Source: Paractinoplanes pyxinae
GTDB taxonomy: Bacteria; Actinomycetota; Actinomycetes; Mycobacteriales; Micromonosporaceae
Assembly (NCBI RefSeq): GCF_026626335.1
Contig: NZ_JAPNTZ010000006.1
Span: 1-64,000 of the forward strand
Reading direction: 5' to 3'
DNA: 64,000 nt
In this document: positions 35,739 to 44,245 of the stretch, piece by piece
Position numbering within the stretch: the stretch's first letter is position 1
Layout of the letters: the number at the start of each line of letters is the position of its first letter
Program-made: the position numbers and the translations under genes
The notes under the pieces: generated by a model
Told to the model about the DNA's origin: nothing
Database searches by the model: none
The model's input: only the letters and a program-made list of their open reading frames with translations

Positions 35739-36324
35739 CGGGGGCGACCGTCTTCACCATGACGCAGTTCTTCAGGCCCTTGGGCCGGTCGTAGGCGAAG
35801 CCCAGCCGCTCGTACAACCGCCGGGTTCCGTTGTAGAGGAACGACGACGACATCTTCTTGGTCTGGTCGGTCAGGTCGTGGGGATAGCTTTCGACCCGTC
35901 CGCCACCGGCCCGGGCGATCAGGTCGAGCGCGCCGGTGATGGCCAGCTCCGTCACGCCCTGCCGGCGGTGGCGCTTGTCGACGAAGACGCAGGTGATCCG
36001 GTAGTCGGGGTCGGCCGTCTTGGTGGCGTCGTACTGCTTGCGGTGGTGCAGGGTGGGCAGTTCGGCCGGGGTGCCGTACTCGGCCCACGCGATGGCCTCG
36101 TCGCCGTCCATCACCAGGGCGGCGTGCGCCTTGCCCTGCTCGACGTAGGCCTTCTTCAACGCCCGGTTGGCCTCCGCCCCCTGCCCGCGCTCGGGCCCGT
36201 CGGGATGGAACCAGATGCACCAGCAGCCGCCGAAGATGCCGTTGTGCCGCTGCACCAGCGCATCAAAGGCGAGCCACGTCTCGGCGCTGAGCGGCGCGAT
36301 GGTGTACGACGACTCCGTAGCCAT
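35731..36324 (-). CDS. GNAT-like acetyltransferase
   Basis: A 197-residue GNAT-fold protein. CWCIWFHPDGPERGQG is an unusual aromatic N-terminal segment, RITCVFVDKRHRRQGVTELA is the acetyl-CoA-binding motif A, and NGTRRLYERLGFAYDRPKGL is motif B. Relatives with the WCIWF-type start form a distinct actinobacterial family of unknown substrate. ATG 36324 is preferred; GTG 36333 is possible. It converges on the lipoprotein gene. Confidence 0.82.
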   Translation of the reverse strand: MATESSYTIAPLSAETWLAFDALVQRHNGIFGGCWCIWFHPDGPERGQGAEANRALKKAYVEQGKAHAALVMDGDEAIAWAEYGTPAELPTLHHRKQYDATKTADPDYRITCVFVDKRHRRQGVTELAITGALDLIARAGGGRVESYPHDLTDQTKKMSSSFLYNGTRRLYERLGFAYDRPKGLKNCVMVKTVAPAS

Positions 36325-36329
36325 GCCGC

Positions 36330-37214
36330 TCACGGTATGCGATTTCGAGGGTGCTGGGTGAGCCAGCGCATGACGTCGAGGGGGTGGGCGGCCGGGTCGG
36401 GAATGGGGTGGAAGACGTGCTCGACCACGTCGTCAGTGATGACCAGGGTCAGGCGGTCGTAGAGGGTCATGTCGGCTGTGGTCAGGGTGGGCAGGCCGGC
36501 CGCGGCGGCCAGGGTCAGGCGGGGGTCGGGAATCAGGGGGTACGGCAGGCGCAGGCGGTGGGCCAGCTCGCGCTGGTAGCCGGTCGACTGGGCCGAGAGG
36601 CCGTAGACGCGGGCGGCGCCGGCGGCCAGGATCTCGGCGTGGTGGTCTCGCAGCCAGATGGCTTGATCGGTGGTGCCGCGGGCGCCCGCCACCTCGAGCA
36701 GGCCGCGGGGCAGGTCGACGCCCGGGCGGCCGGTCAACGGATAGACGAATACGACCGTACGGCCGGGACCCAGATCGCCCAGATCGACCGGGCGGCCGTC
36801 GGTGGCGTAGAAGCGCAACGCCGGCAGGCGCACCCCGAGCAGGGAGCCGGCCGCGGGCGGGCCGGTCATCACCTGTCGTGCGGCGGCGTCGATGCGCGCG
36901 TCGAGCGCGTCGCGCTGGGCGGTCAACTCGCCGATACGCTGCTGCAATCCGCGGACCGTGCTGCGGAACGTGGCCACGGCGGCCGCGCACACGTCGTCGC
37001 CGTTGCCGATCGACTCGACGAACGGGCGGGTCTCCTCCACGCTCAGGCCCAGGGCCATCAGCTCGCGGATCTGCGCGACCTGGCGTTCGGCGACCGGCTC
37101 GTACTCGCGGTAGCCGTTGCTCAGGCGGCGCGGCACGACCAAGCCGGCCGCCTCGTAGTAGCGCAGCGCGCGCACCGTCGTCCCGGTTCGCCGCGCCAGC
37201 TCACCCACCCGCAT
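36330..37214 (-). CDS. MerR regulator fused to a cysteine-less peroxiredoxin-like domain
   Basis: A 294-residue fusion. Residues 1-70 are a MerR winged helix (VGELARRTGTTVRALRYYEA; LVVPRRLSNGYREYEPVAER). Residues 80-118 form the dimer coiled coil. From 120 on is an AhpC/TSA-like thioredoxin fold (VVFVYPLTGRPGVDLP; ARVYGLSAQSTGYQRELAHR). As I recall the related peroxiredoxins, a GARGCTPQSC motif holds both catalytic cysteines; here it reads GARGTTDQAI at 177-186, so both are lost. The only cysteine is Cys76, just beyond the DNA-binding domain. I infer a ligand- or redox-sensing role without peroxidase activity. A MerR-type promoter lies directly upstream. Confidence 0.88.
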   Translation of the reverse strand: MRVGELARRTGTTVRALRYYEAAGLVVPRRLSNGYREYEPVAERQVAQIRELMALGLSVEETRPFVESIGNGDDVCAAAVATFRSTVRGLQQRIGELTAQRDALDARIDAAARQVMTGPPAAGSLLGVRLPALRFYATDGRPVDLGDLGPGRTVVFVYPLTGRPGVDLPRGLLEVAGARGTTDQAIWLRDHHAEILAAGAARVYGLSAQSTGYQRELAHRLRLPYPLIPDPRLTLAAAAGLPTLTTADMTLYDRLTLVITDDVVEHVFHPIPDPAAHPLDVMRWLTQHPRNRIP

Positions 37215-37220
37215 GCCGCG

Positions 37221-37252
37221 ACCCTAAACCCGTACCCCAAGGTCCGGGTCAA
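37221..37252 (-). promoter_or_regulatory. MerR-type promoter with long spacer
   Basis: On the minus strand, -35 TTGACC (37252-37247) and -10 TAGGGT (37226-37221) are separated by 20 bp, the over-long spacing typical of MerR-activated promoters. Between and over them is a 9-4-9 dyad, ACCCGTACC/GGTCCGGGT at 37228-37249, with one mismatch. The -10 ends 6 bp before the MerR ATG, which suggests a leaderless, autoregulated transcript. Confidence 0.65.
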
Positions 37253-37262
37253 GGTTTGTCGG

Positions 37263-38270
37263 TCAGAACTCGACCGGCGGGGCGTTGTGCGGAGTGATCA
37301 CCTGCACGGCCGACGGGTTGGTGCGAATAGGGCCGGGCAGCAGCCCGTGCGCCTGCAGAATGGCGTGGCAGGCGCGGCGCAGATCGGTGCGCAGGTCGTG
37401 GTGCAGCACGGCGGACAGCTTGCGCGCACGCAGCAGGGCCGTGTTCTCGCGGTCGAGGTCGTGGGCGATGAAGACGTCGTACGAGTGATCGCGGAATGCC
37501 TCGACCACTGCCGCATTGCCCCCGGCCCCGGCATACAGCGAATAGATCGCCCGGATCGCCGGGTTCACCGACAGAAGAGCGTCAAGTTCCCGCCGTACGG
37601 TGTCAGCCTTGTCGCCGTCGTCGGTGACCTCGAGGATGCGGCGGCGGGTCTCGGCGCGGAAGCCGGCCTCCCGCTCGTCCTCGCCCCGGAAAGTGCCCCG
37701 GCCGCGCACCACGAGCACATCGCCGGGGCGGCCGGCCAGCCACTGCTCGATCAGATAGGCGGCGGTCGCACCGGCCGCGTGGTTGTCCAGACCGGCGTAC
37801 GTGATGCGTGGGCTGCCCGGCAGGTCGGTGACCAGCGTGACCAGCGGCACCGGCAGACCCGCGGCGGCGGCGACGATCTGCGGGTGGTCGGGAGCCTTGA
37901 GGATCACGCCGTGCGAACCGTTGCGGCCGGTCCGATTCAGCACTGACGCGACCTCGCGTACGGAGGAACCGTCGAGCAGATGGAAGCGGGCGCGCAACAC
38001 CGCCGGGCGCAGGGCGGGCAGTTCGGCCTCCATCGCCGCGCGGATGGCCGCCGAGAAGCGCGGAGGCGCCTGCACGACCACGTCGATCAGCAGCGTGCGA
38101 CCGGCCAGGCGCACCTGGTCGCGCTGCCGGTCGAGGTCGGCGATGGCCTGGCGCACCTCGCGGATCGTGCTCTCGCGGACCCCGGCTCGGCCGTGCAGCG
38201 CCCGGTCCACAGTGGCCTGGCTCAGGCCGGCCTGGACGGCGATCTCCCGGATCCGGTAGGGGTGCTTCAT
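37263..38270 (-). CDS. LacI family transcriptional regulator
   Basis: A 335-residue repressor. IREIAVQAGLSQATVDRALH is the LacI helix-turn-helix, followed by the hinge; the periplasmic-binding-protein-like core includes LLIDVVVQAPPRFSAAIRAA and YDVFIAHDLDRENTALLRAR. The AlgR/RhaS-like variant HGRAGVRESTIREVRQAI suits sugar or sugar-acid ligands. ATG 38270. It is divergent from a dioxygenase-peptidase pair, its probable target, across a 72-bp region with a palindrome. Confidence 0.9.
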   Translation of the reverse strand: MKHPYRIREIAVQAGLSQATVDRALHGRAGVRESTIREVRQAIADLDRQRDQVRLAGRTLLIDVVVQAPPRFSAAIRAAMEAELPALRPAVLRARFHLLDGSSVREVASVLNRTGRNGSHGVILKAPDHPQIVAAAAGLPVPLVTLVTDLPGSPRITYAGLDNHAAGATAAYLIEQWLAGRPGDVLVVRGRGTFRGEDEREAGFRAETRRRILEVTDDGDKADTVRRELDALLSVNPAIRAIYSLYAGAGGNAAVVEAFRDHSYDVFIAHDLDRENTALLRARKLSAVLHHDLRTDLRRACHAILQAHGLLPGPIRTNPSAVQVITPHNAPPVEF

Positions 38271-38290
38271 GCGTACACGATGAGGGGGTT

Positions 38291-38305
38291 TTGAGGGGTT
38301 CTCAA
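38291..38305. promoter_or_regulatory. Candidate LacI operator
   Basis: TTGAG-N5-CTCAA is an exact palindrome between the divergent LacI and phytanoyl-CoA-dioxygenase-like starts, 38 bp before the latter. Size and location suit a LacI-family operator controlling both genes; there is no second copy in the gap. Confidence 0.5.
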
Positions 38306-38342
38306 GGGCCCGCGGCGGCGCCCGGCGACCTAGCGTGACCCC

Positions 38343-39455
38343 ATGACAACCTGGTTCACCGCCGCCGACTGCGACCTGGACGACTTCCGGGCGGTCTGCG
38401 AGCAGAAGACGGAACTGAGCGACTACCCGCACGCGGCCGACGTCGTCGACAACGTGCTCATCTATCCCGGATCGCTGCCGGACACCCGCGAGATCCAGGG
38501 CGAACTCATCCGGGCGCTGCGTGACGGGCCCGGCATCGTCGTCTTCACCGGGGCCTTCGAGCCGGAGGTGGTCGACCGCGCGACGGCCGTGTTCGCCTCG
38601 ATCATCGAAGAGCAGAAGGCTTCCGGCGTACGCGGTGGGGACCATTTCGCGAAGCCGGGCGCCAACGACCGGGTGTGGGGCGCGCTCGACAAGTTCGCCC
38701 TGCGCGACCCGGCGGCCTTCGCGGCGTACTACGACAATGCGACGCTCGCCCTGATCTGCCGGGCCTGGCTGGGTCTCGGCTACCAGGTGACGTCGCAGGT
38801 CAACGTGGTCAACCCGGGCGGCCAGGCGCAGGTGGCACACCGCGACTACCACCTGGGCTTCATGTCGCAGGAGCAGGCGCTGCGTTACCCCGCCCATATT
38901 CACGCGCTGTCACCCGTGCTGACGTTGCAGGGCGCGGTGGCGCACGTCGACATGCCGATCGAGACCGGGCCGACGCTGTATCTGCCGCACTCGCAGAAGT
39001 ACCCGGCCGGGTACATCGCCTTCCACCAGCCCGAGTTCACCTCGTACTTCAACGAGCATCACGTGCAGCTGCCGCTCAAGAAGGGCGACGCCGCCTTCTT
39101 CAACCCGGCCCTGTTCCACGGCGCGGGAACCAACAGATCTTCCGACGTACGCCGGATGGCCAACCTGCTGCAGGTGTCCTCCGGGTTCGGCCGCGCCATG
39201 GAGACGGTCGACCGGGCGGCCGTGGTGCGGGCCCTGTACCCGGTGCTGCGCGACTTCGGCGGCTCGGTCGAGAACGTGATCGCCGCTTCGGCCGAGGGCT
39301 ACGCGTTCCCCACCAACCTCGACCGGGACCAGCCGATCGACGGGCTCGCGCCGCCGACCCAGGCCGATCTCGTACGGCGGGCTGTCGCCGAGAAATGGGA
39401 GGCCAGCCGCTTCGAGGAGGCCCTGCGGTCGTATGAAACGGCGCATACCGGGTAG
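38343..39455 (+). CDS. Phytanoyl-CoA dioxygenase-like Fe(II)/2-oxoglutarate oxygenase
   Basis: A 370-residue PhyH-family protein that probably hydroxylates a small molecule using 2-oxoglutarate, O2 and Fe(II). QVAHRDYHLGF provides the HxD metal pair, ALFHGAGTNRSSDVRRMANL the distal His and the Arg that binds 2-oxoglutarate, and HSQKYPAGYIAFHQPE lies between. ATG 38343 has a poor ribosome-binding site. It ends 9 bp before an M20 peptidase gene and is divergent from a LacI regulator, so it is probably one step of an inducible catabolic path; substrate unknown. Confidence 0.87.
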   Translation: MTTWFTAADCDLDDFRAVCEQKTELSDYPHAADVVDNVLIYPGSLPDTREIQGELIRALRDGPGIVVFTGAFEPEVVDRATAVFASIIEEQKASGVRGGDHFAKPGANDRVWGALDKFALRDPAAFAAYYDNATLALICRAWLGLGYQVTSQVNVVNPGGQAQVAHRDYHLGFMSQEQALRYPAHIHALSPVLTLQGAVAHVDMPIETGPTLYLPHSQKYPAGYIAFHQPEFTSYFNEHHVQLPLKKGDAAFFNPALFHGAGTNRSSDVRRMANLLQVSSGFGRAMETVDRAAVVRALYPVLRDFGGSVENVIAASAEGYAFPTNLDRDQPIDGLAPPTQADLVRRAVAEKWEASRFEEALRSYETAHTG

Positions 39456-39464
39456 TCCGCAGCC

Positions 39465-40853
39465 GTGCGCGACTACCTTGACCAGCACCGCGACGAGCTG
39501 GTGAACGAGCTGATCGACTGGGTGCGGCTGCGCTCGGTGAACGGTCTTCCGGAGAACGAGCCGGATCTGATCCGCTCGGCCAACTGGCTGGCCGCGGCGC
39601 TGCGGGCGACCGGGTTCCCGACCGTCGACGTGTGGCGGATCGAGGGCGCCCCGGCCGTGTACGCCGAATGGTGCGAGGCGCCGGGGGCGCCGACCGTGCT
39701 GATCTACAGCCACCACGACGTACGCGTGACCGAAGATCACCAGTGGGAAGAGACGGCGCCGTACTCGGCCGTGGAGCGCGACGGCTATCTCTACGGACGC
39801 GGAACCTCGGACGCCAAGGGTCAGGTGCTCAGCCACATCTGGGGAATCCGCGCCCACCTGGCCGCCACCGGCCGCACGGCGCCGGCGGTCAACCTCAAGC
39901 TCGTGATCGAGGGCGAGGAGGAGAGCGGCTCGGCCCACCTCTCCGACGCCCTCGACCAGCACCGCGAACGGCTCGACTGCGACCTGGTGCTGTTCAGCGA
40001 CACCCTGACCTGGCGGGCCGACCACCCCGCCCTGTGCACCAGCCTGCGCGGCATGGTGAGCGCCGAACTGCGCGTCCTGGGCCCGCTGCGCGATGTGCAC
40101 AGCGGCGCGGTGTCCGGCCCGGCGGTCAACCCGGCGATCGAGCTGTCAGCCCTGATCGGCGCGCTGCACGACGACCAGGGCCGGATCACGTTCCCCGGCT
40201 TCTACGACGACGTCGAGGAACTGACCGAGGCCCGGCGGGCCGAACTGGCGGCGCTGCCCTACAGCGACGAGGACTGGCTGGCCCGCTCGGAGACCAGAAG
40301 CATCGGCGGCGAGCACGGCTACACGGTGCTGGAACGCTTGTGGGAACGCCCCGCCATCGAGGTGATCGGCCTGCTGGCGGGCGACCCGACCGGCCTGCCC
40401 CGCGCTGCCGTGCCGGCCGTGGCCACCGCGCGCCTGAGCATCCGTACGGCATCCGGCCAGCGAGCCGCCACCGTCGAGAAGCAGCTGCGCCAGTGGGTGG
40501 CGTCCCGCCTGGACGACCGTTTCGCCTACGACCTCACGGTGGCCGAGCAGATCTCGCAGGAGCCCTACCGAACGCCGCAAGACCTGCCCGCCCTGGCTGT
40601 GCTGGCCGCCGCCATGGAGGACGGCTTCGGCCGGCGCCCCGGCCGCATGGGCAACGCCGGCGGCGGCCCGGCCGAACTGCTCAGCCGCAAGCTGGACGCC
40701 CCCGTCCTCTTCTTCGGCATCGGCCTGCCCGAAGACCGCTGGCACGACGACGACGAACGAGTCTCCATCCACATGCTCCTGAACGGCGCCGCCACCCTGG
40801 CCCACTTCTGGCACCGCCTGGCCGACGACGCCGCCACCCGATCCGAGGCGTGA
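39465..40853 (+). CDS. M20 family metallopeptidase (dipeptidase-like)
   Basis: A 462-residue zinc aminoacylase/dipeptidase. VLIYSHHDVRVT, LYGRGTSDAKGQVLSHIWGI, LVIEGEEESGSAHL (catalytic Glu-Glu) and a C-terminal His in RWHDDDERVSIHMLL supply the two-metal centre; the middle holds the dimerisation lid (LRGMVSAELRVLGPLRDVHS). It hydrolyses an amide bond of a dipeptide or N-acyl compound. GTG 39465 lies 9 bp after the PhyH stop. I infer that PhyH hydroxylates and M20 hydrolyses the same compound, under LacI control. Confidence 0.92.
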   Translation: MRDYLDQHRDELVNELIDWVRLRSVNGLPENEPDLIRSANWLAAALRATGFPTVDVWRIEGAPAVYAEWCEAPGAPTVLIYSHHDVRVTEDHQWEETAPYSAVERDGYLYGRGTSDAKGQVLSHIWGIRAHLAATGRTAPAVNLKLVIEGEEESGSAHLSDALDQHRERLDCDLVLFSDTLTWRADHPALCTSLRGMVSAELRVLGPLRDVHSGAVSGPAVNPAIELSALIGALHDDQGRITFPGFYDDVEELTEARRAELAALPYSDEDWLARSETRSIGGEHGYTVLERLWERPAIEVIGLLAGDPTGLPRAAVPAVATARLSIRTASGQRAATVEKQLRQWVASRLDDRFAYDLTVAEQISQEPYRTPQDLPALAVLAAAMEDGFGRRPGRMGNAGGGPAELLSRKLDAPVLFFGIGLPEDRWHDDDERVSIHMLLNGAATLAHFWHRLADDAATRSEA

Positions 40854-40889
40854 CCGCGCGAACGTGCCGTTGTCTGGCATCGTGGGGAC

Positions 40890-41432
40890 GTGCGAGATGG
40901 GCGGTCGTGGCCGCTGATCATCGGGTTGTCGTCAGCCGCGGCCTTCTGGGTGGTCGGCGGGGCGCTGCTGCTGGCGTCCTGGCGCATCGGCGTGGGGGCG
41001 GAGCGGTCGCGCGAGGCTCCGACCTGTGCGCACGGTCAGCTGCTGACCGGGGCGGATTGCCGGGCCGAGGTAGCCGGCGAGGTCACCAGGTTGACCAGCA
41101 CCGAGATGGACGTGACCGTTGACGGGCACAGCGTCCGCGCGCACGTCACGATCAGCGGGCAGCTCCCGAGCTCCCCTCCCGCCATCCCGGTGGAGGTCAC
41201 CCTCTACCGGGGCCATGTCATCCATGTCGAGAACAATGCGAATCTGAACGTGGACACGGACGCGGCGCCGAGCACGAGGTCGGAGAACTACCGCAATTTC
41301 GGCTTCTGCTTCGTGGTTTTCGGGGCTGCAGTCGGAGTTTACGGCGCGGTCAAGACCGTCCAGGACCGGGACGAGTCTCTTGAAGACCCGCCGTGGCCGG
41401 TCGTGGACGGAGGGACCGGCGCCGCCCGCTAA
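40890..41432 (+). CDS. Hypothetical membrane protein with two transmembrane helices
   Basis: A 180-residue protein. An N-terminal helix (WPLIIGLSSAAAFWVVGGAL) and a C-terminal helix (FGFCFVVFGAAVGVYGAV) flank an extracytoplasmic beta-rich loop of about 100 residues (LTSTEMDVTVDGHSVRAHVT) with two Cys that may pair. It resembles other small actinobacterial envelope proteins but I recognise no family. GTG 40890. It may be co-transcribed with the following GT87 gene. Confidence 0.7.
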   Translation: MRDGRSWPLIIGLSSAAAFWVVGGALLLASWRIGVGAERSREAPTCAHGQLLTGADCRAEVAGEVTRLTSTEMDVTVDGHSVRAHVTISGQLPSSPPAIPVEVTLYRGHVIHVENNANLNVDTDAAPSTRSENYRNFGFCFVVFGAAVGVYGAVKTVQDRDESLEDPPWPVVDGGTGAAR

Positions 41433-41441
41433 GGTCCGATC

Positions 41442-41486
41442 ATGAGGTTGTTTCTGGACGTGCCCGTCCGGCGTCTGTTTCGGTGA
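41442..41486 (+). CDS. Possible 14-codon leader ORF overlapping the GT87 start
   Basis: AAGG, seven bases, then ATG opens the frame MRLFLDVPVRRLFR, whose TGA (41484-41486) overlaps the GTG start (41483) of the GT87 gene. The site and stop-start overlap suggest translational coupling or an upstream regulatory peptide. It could also be the true N-terminus joined by a sequencing frameshift, but no clear continuation is seen. Confidence 0.4.
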   Translation: MRLFLDVPVRRLFR

Positions 41487-42676
41487 GGCAGTCGCGCGGG
41501 CTGCGGGGGCTCGGGCCGGTCGTGGCCGTGATCGTCGCCGCGGGCGTCGTGGCCGGGGTGGTGGCCTGGGCCGAAGTGCCCGCGAAGCTGAGCGTGCACG
41601 GGGAGTTCGTCGATCTTTCCGTCTACCGGTACGGCGGGCGGCTGGTCCTCGACGGTCTGCCGCTCTACGGGTCCCGTGACCCGGACACCGCTCTGCTGTT
41701 CACCTATCCGCCCTTCGCGGCGGTGGCGATGGTGCCGCTGGCGCCGCTTCCGTTCTGGCTCGCCACGGCCTTGTGGACGGCGGCGTCGGTCGGCGCGCTG
41801 GCCGGGGTCATCCGGCTGGTGGGGCGCGCGCTCGGGCGTCCCCTTCCGGGGTGGCCGGCCGCGCTGCTGACCGTGGGGGCGCTCGCGCTGGAACCGGTTT
41901 GGCAGAACCTCACCTTCGGCCAGATCAACCTGCTGCTGATGCTGGCCGTGCTCATCGATCTGGTTCACCCGGAACGGCGCTGGTCCGGCGTGCTCGTGGG
42001 GGTCGCCGCCGGCGTGAAGCTGACCCCGCTCGTGTTCATCGTGCTGCTGATACTGGTCGGTCGCCGGGCCACGGCGGGACGGGCGGTCCTGGCCTTTGCC
42101 GGCACCGTCGCGGTCGGGTTCGCGGTCGTCCCGGGCTCGGCCAAGGCGTACTGGACCGAAAATCTCATTTCGGCGGGCCGGGTCGGTCCCCCGGAACTGG
42201 CTCACAACCAGTCGGTGTTCGGTGCGCTGACCCGGCTGCTGGACGCGCCCTCGTCCACTCCGCTGTGGCTCGCCGTCGCCGGGCCGGTCGCTCTGGCGAT
42301 CGTGGTCGTCGGCGCCCTGTGGTGGCGCCGTGGTGACCGCGTACTCGGCACGGGCCTCGCGGCGCTGGCCATGTTGCTCGCCTCGCCGGTCTCCTGGTCG
42401 CACCACTGGGTGTGGGCCGTGCCCATCGGGCTGGCCCTGTGGACGTACAGCCGGTGGGCCAGCATCGTGTGGACCGCCGTGTTCCTGGCCCGCCCGTTCG
42501 TGTGGCCGCCGTGGGGAGAAACCCGCGAGTACAGGTGGGGCCTCATCGAGCACATCGCCGGCAACGCGTATCTGCTCGCCGCGCTTGCCCTCTGCGTCTG
42601 GGCGGCGGTGCAACTTCATCCCCTGCGGCTCAGCCTGCTTCGGGCACGCTCGCAGGATCAGCCGAGACAACGATGA
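41483..42676 (+). CDS. GT87 family mannosyltransferase-like membrane protein (DUF2029)
   Basis: A 397-residue polytopic membrane protein with about ten helices. HGEFVDLSVYRYGGRLVLDG near residue 35 carries the catalytic Asp of polyprenyl-phosphate-mannose-dependent GT87 enzymes; LLFTYPPFAAVAMVPLAPLP and NLTFGQINLLLMLAVLIDL are family hallmarks. It transfers mannose or arabinose from a lipid carrier to envelope glycans. The only in-frame start is GTG 41483, inside a GTGA overlap with a 14-codon leader frame. Its 3' end overlaps the converging 42630 gene by 47 bp. Confidence 0.9.
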   Translation: MRQSRGLRGLGPVVAVIVAAGVVAGVVAWAEVPAKLSVHGEFVDLSVYRYGGRLVLDGLPLYGSRDPDTALLFTYPPFAAVAMVPLAPLPFWLATALWTAASVGALAGVIRLVGRALGRPLPGWPAALLTVGALALEPVWQNLTFGQINLLLMLAVLIDLVHPERRWSGVLVGVAAGVKLTPLVFIVLLILVGRRATAGRAVLAFAGTVAVGFAVVPGSAKAYWTENLISAGRVGPPELAHNQSVFGALTRLLDAPSSTPLWLAVAGPVALAIVVVGALWWRRGDRVLGTGLAALAMLLASPVSWSHHWVWAVPIGLALWTYSRWASIVWTAVFLARPFVWPPWGETREYRWGLIEHIAGNAYLLAALALCVWAAVQLHPLRLSLLRARSQDQPRQR

Positions 42677-43415
42677 CGGGAGGCCGCATCGGTGATCGGT
42701 ACGCCGTGAACGGCTCGCCCGGCGGCAGCAGCGGGGCGAGCACCCGGAACGCCGGCTCGGCCGTCTGCTCCGTGTAGTCCTGCAGGTTGTCGGTGACGAG
42801 CAGGCCGACCCCTCCCCGCTCCAACTGCCGGACCTGCGAGAAGGCACCGGTCGCCCGCAGCGTGTCGGCCCCGCCCACCCGGTCCGCGAGCTCCTGGGCC
42901 AGGACGGTCAACCAGCTGTAGCCGCGCAGCGTCTCCCGGCAGCGTCCGATCGTGATCGCCGGATTCCGGCGCCACTTCTCCGGCGTACGCGGTTGGGTCG
43001 TCTCCTCGACGACGGACTTTCCCCGGTCGTACGAGTAAGTCACTTGGCCGTACCCGGGGTCGACCCGATCGGCGAACGAGAACACGAAGTCCACCCAGCG
43101 CTGTTGCATGGTGATGAACTTCGACCGGTTGACAGTTGCCCGGAGTTGCACCCATCCGGGCGACTCCGCGTAAGTGGCGACGTAGCCGTTGAAGCTGGCG
43201 CCGACCATCATGCCGGTCTTGTCGAGCCGGCCCGTGATCAGCTTGAGGTTGGCCGGCAGCTCGGCCACCTCCGCCCGCAGCCACTGCCGGCCTTCCCGCG
43301 ACGCGACCCGCTTGGTGGTGACCCGCCGCGGACCGTCGCCCAACCGTCGCGACACGGTGATCTCCCCGAAGCCGGCGCCGACTTCTTGCACGGCCGCGGC
43401 GGGGTCGGCGCTCAC
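42630..43415 (-). CDS. Hypothetical protein resembling DUF3396-type immunity proteins
   Basis: A 261-residue soluble protein without signal peptide. The C-terminal half (RETLRGYSWLTVLAQELADR; FSQVRQLERGGVGLLVTDNL; DYTEQTAEPAFRVLAPLLPP) has the order of segments I associate with DUF3396/type VI immunity-like proteins; the N-terminus is unrecognised. No toxin gene is adjacent, so an immunity role is speculative. Its 3' end overlaps the GT87 gene by 47 bp; it is divergent from another orphan gene. Confidence 0.6.
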   Translation of the reverse strand: MSADPAAAVQEVGAGFGEITVSRRLGDGPRRVTTKRVASREGRQWLRAEVAELPANLKLITGRLDKTGMMVGASFNGYVATYAESPGWVQLRATVNRSKFITMQQRWVDFVFSFADRVDPGYGQVTYSYDRGKSVVEETTQPRTPEKWRRNPAITIGRCRETLRGYSWLTVLAQELADRVGGADTLRATGAFSQVRQLERGGVGLLVTDNLQDYTEQTAEPAFRVLAPLLPPGEPFTAYRSPMRPPVIVVSADPASVPEAG

Positions 43416-43518
43416 CGGCCGCGAACCTTATCGCCCCGATCACTGCGGCGCGGCAACCTCCGCATCGAAATTCTCGGTCCGAGCCCCGCCCGAAGCCGCC
43501 ATCCGGAATTCTGGTGAG

Positions 43519-44223
43519 ATGACGGATTCCGCCGGCGACGCCTACCCATCGACTCCCGCGAAGAGGCGCCGAAACGTGTGGAAGACCGCGGCGCGCAAAT
43601 ATGCGATCCCGATTCTTCCCGGTGAATGGCAGGTCCTGACCGCGACCCTCATCCTCCGTCCATTCGGATTCATCGCGCGCGGCGTCGGGGCCAACGACCG
43701 CACCCTCGGCATAATTCTGGAACCCCTCTTCATGCCCTTGGACTACGAGCCGGCGGCGTGGACGGTGGCGCCCGGCAGCTACGTCCCCGGCGTCTTTCCC
43801 TATCACCGCCTGAGCTTCCATGAGTCCGAAGCTGAGAAGTACATGCACGACTTGGCCGGCGCCGTCGTCGAGACCGTTCTCCCCTACATCACCGAGAACG
43901 GGAGCTTGGAGGGTTACTTCGATCTCTGCCGGCGCTACAACGCCGATCATCCGAACCAACTCGGCAATCCGCACATTCTCTACCGCCAGGCTGCTACCGC
44001 CGTCATCCTCGAACGCCCCGAAGACGCTGAACGGGCGGCCCGTGCGGTCCAAGAGGCAATCGATGCTCATCCGACCGATGATCGCGACTGGGTGCGCAGG
44101 CTGCATGAGCAGGCCGGCGCCTTTCGCAATCGTCTGATCGCTGATCCGGCAGCCCTCAAGGCGGAGCTGATTTCCGGAATGGACGAGCAGAAACGCCGCC
44201 GCAAGTTGCCGCTTTCCGGATAG
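43519..44223 (+). CDS. Hypothetical protein, possibly DUF4304/immunity-like
   Basis: A 234-residue soluble protein with somewhat lower GC at the third codon position than its neighbours. ILRPFGFIARGVGANDRTLG followed by IILEPLFMPLDYE has the look of DUF4304-type single-domain proteins; the C-terminal half is helical (RPEDAERAARAVQEAIDAHP). No motif for catalysis. ATG 43519 with GGTGAG just upstream. Divergent from the 42630 gene. Confidence 0.6.
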   Translation: MTDSAGDAYPSTPAKRRRNVWKTAARKYAIPILPGEWQVLTATLILRPFGFIARGVGANDRTLGIILEPLFMPLDYEPAAWTVAPGSYVPGVFPYHRLSFHESEAEKYMHDLAGAVVETVLPYITENGSLEGYFDLCRRYNADHPNQLGNPHILYRQAATAVILERPEDAERAARAVQEAIDAHPTDDRDWVRRLHEQAGAFRNRLIADPAALKAELISGMDEQKRRRKLPLSG

Positions 44224-44245
44224 CACGCCGAACTGGCGAGGCGTT

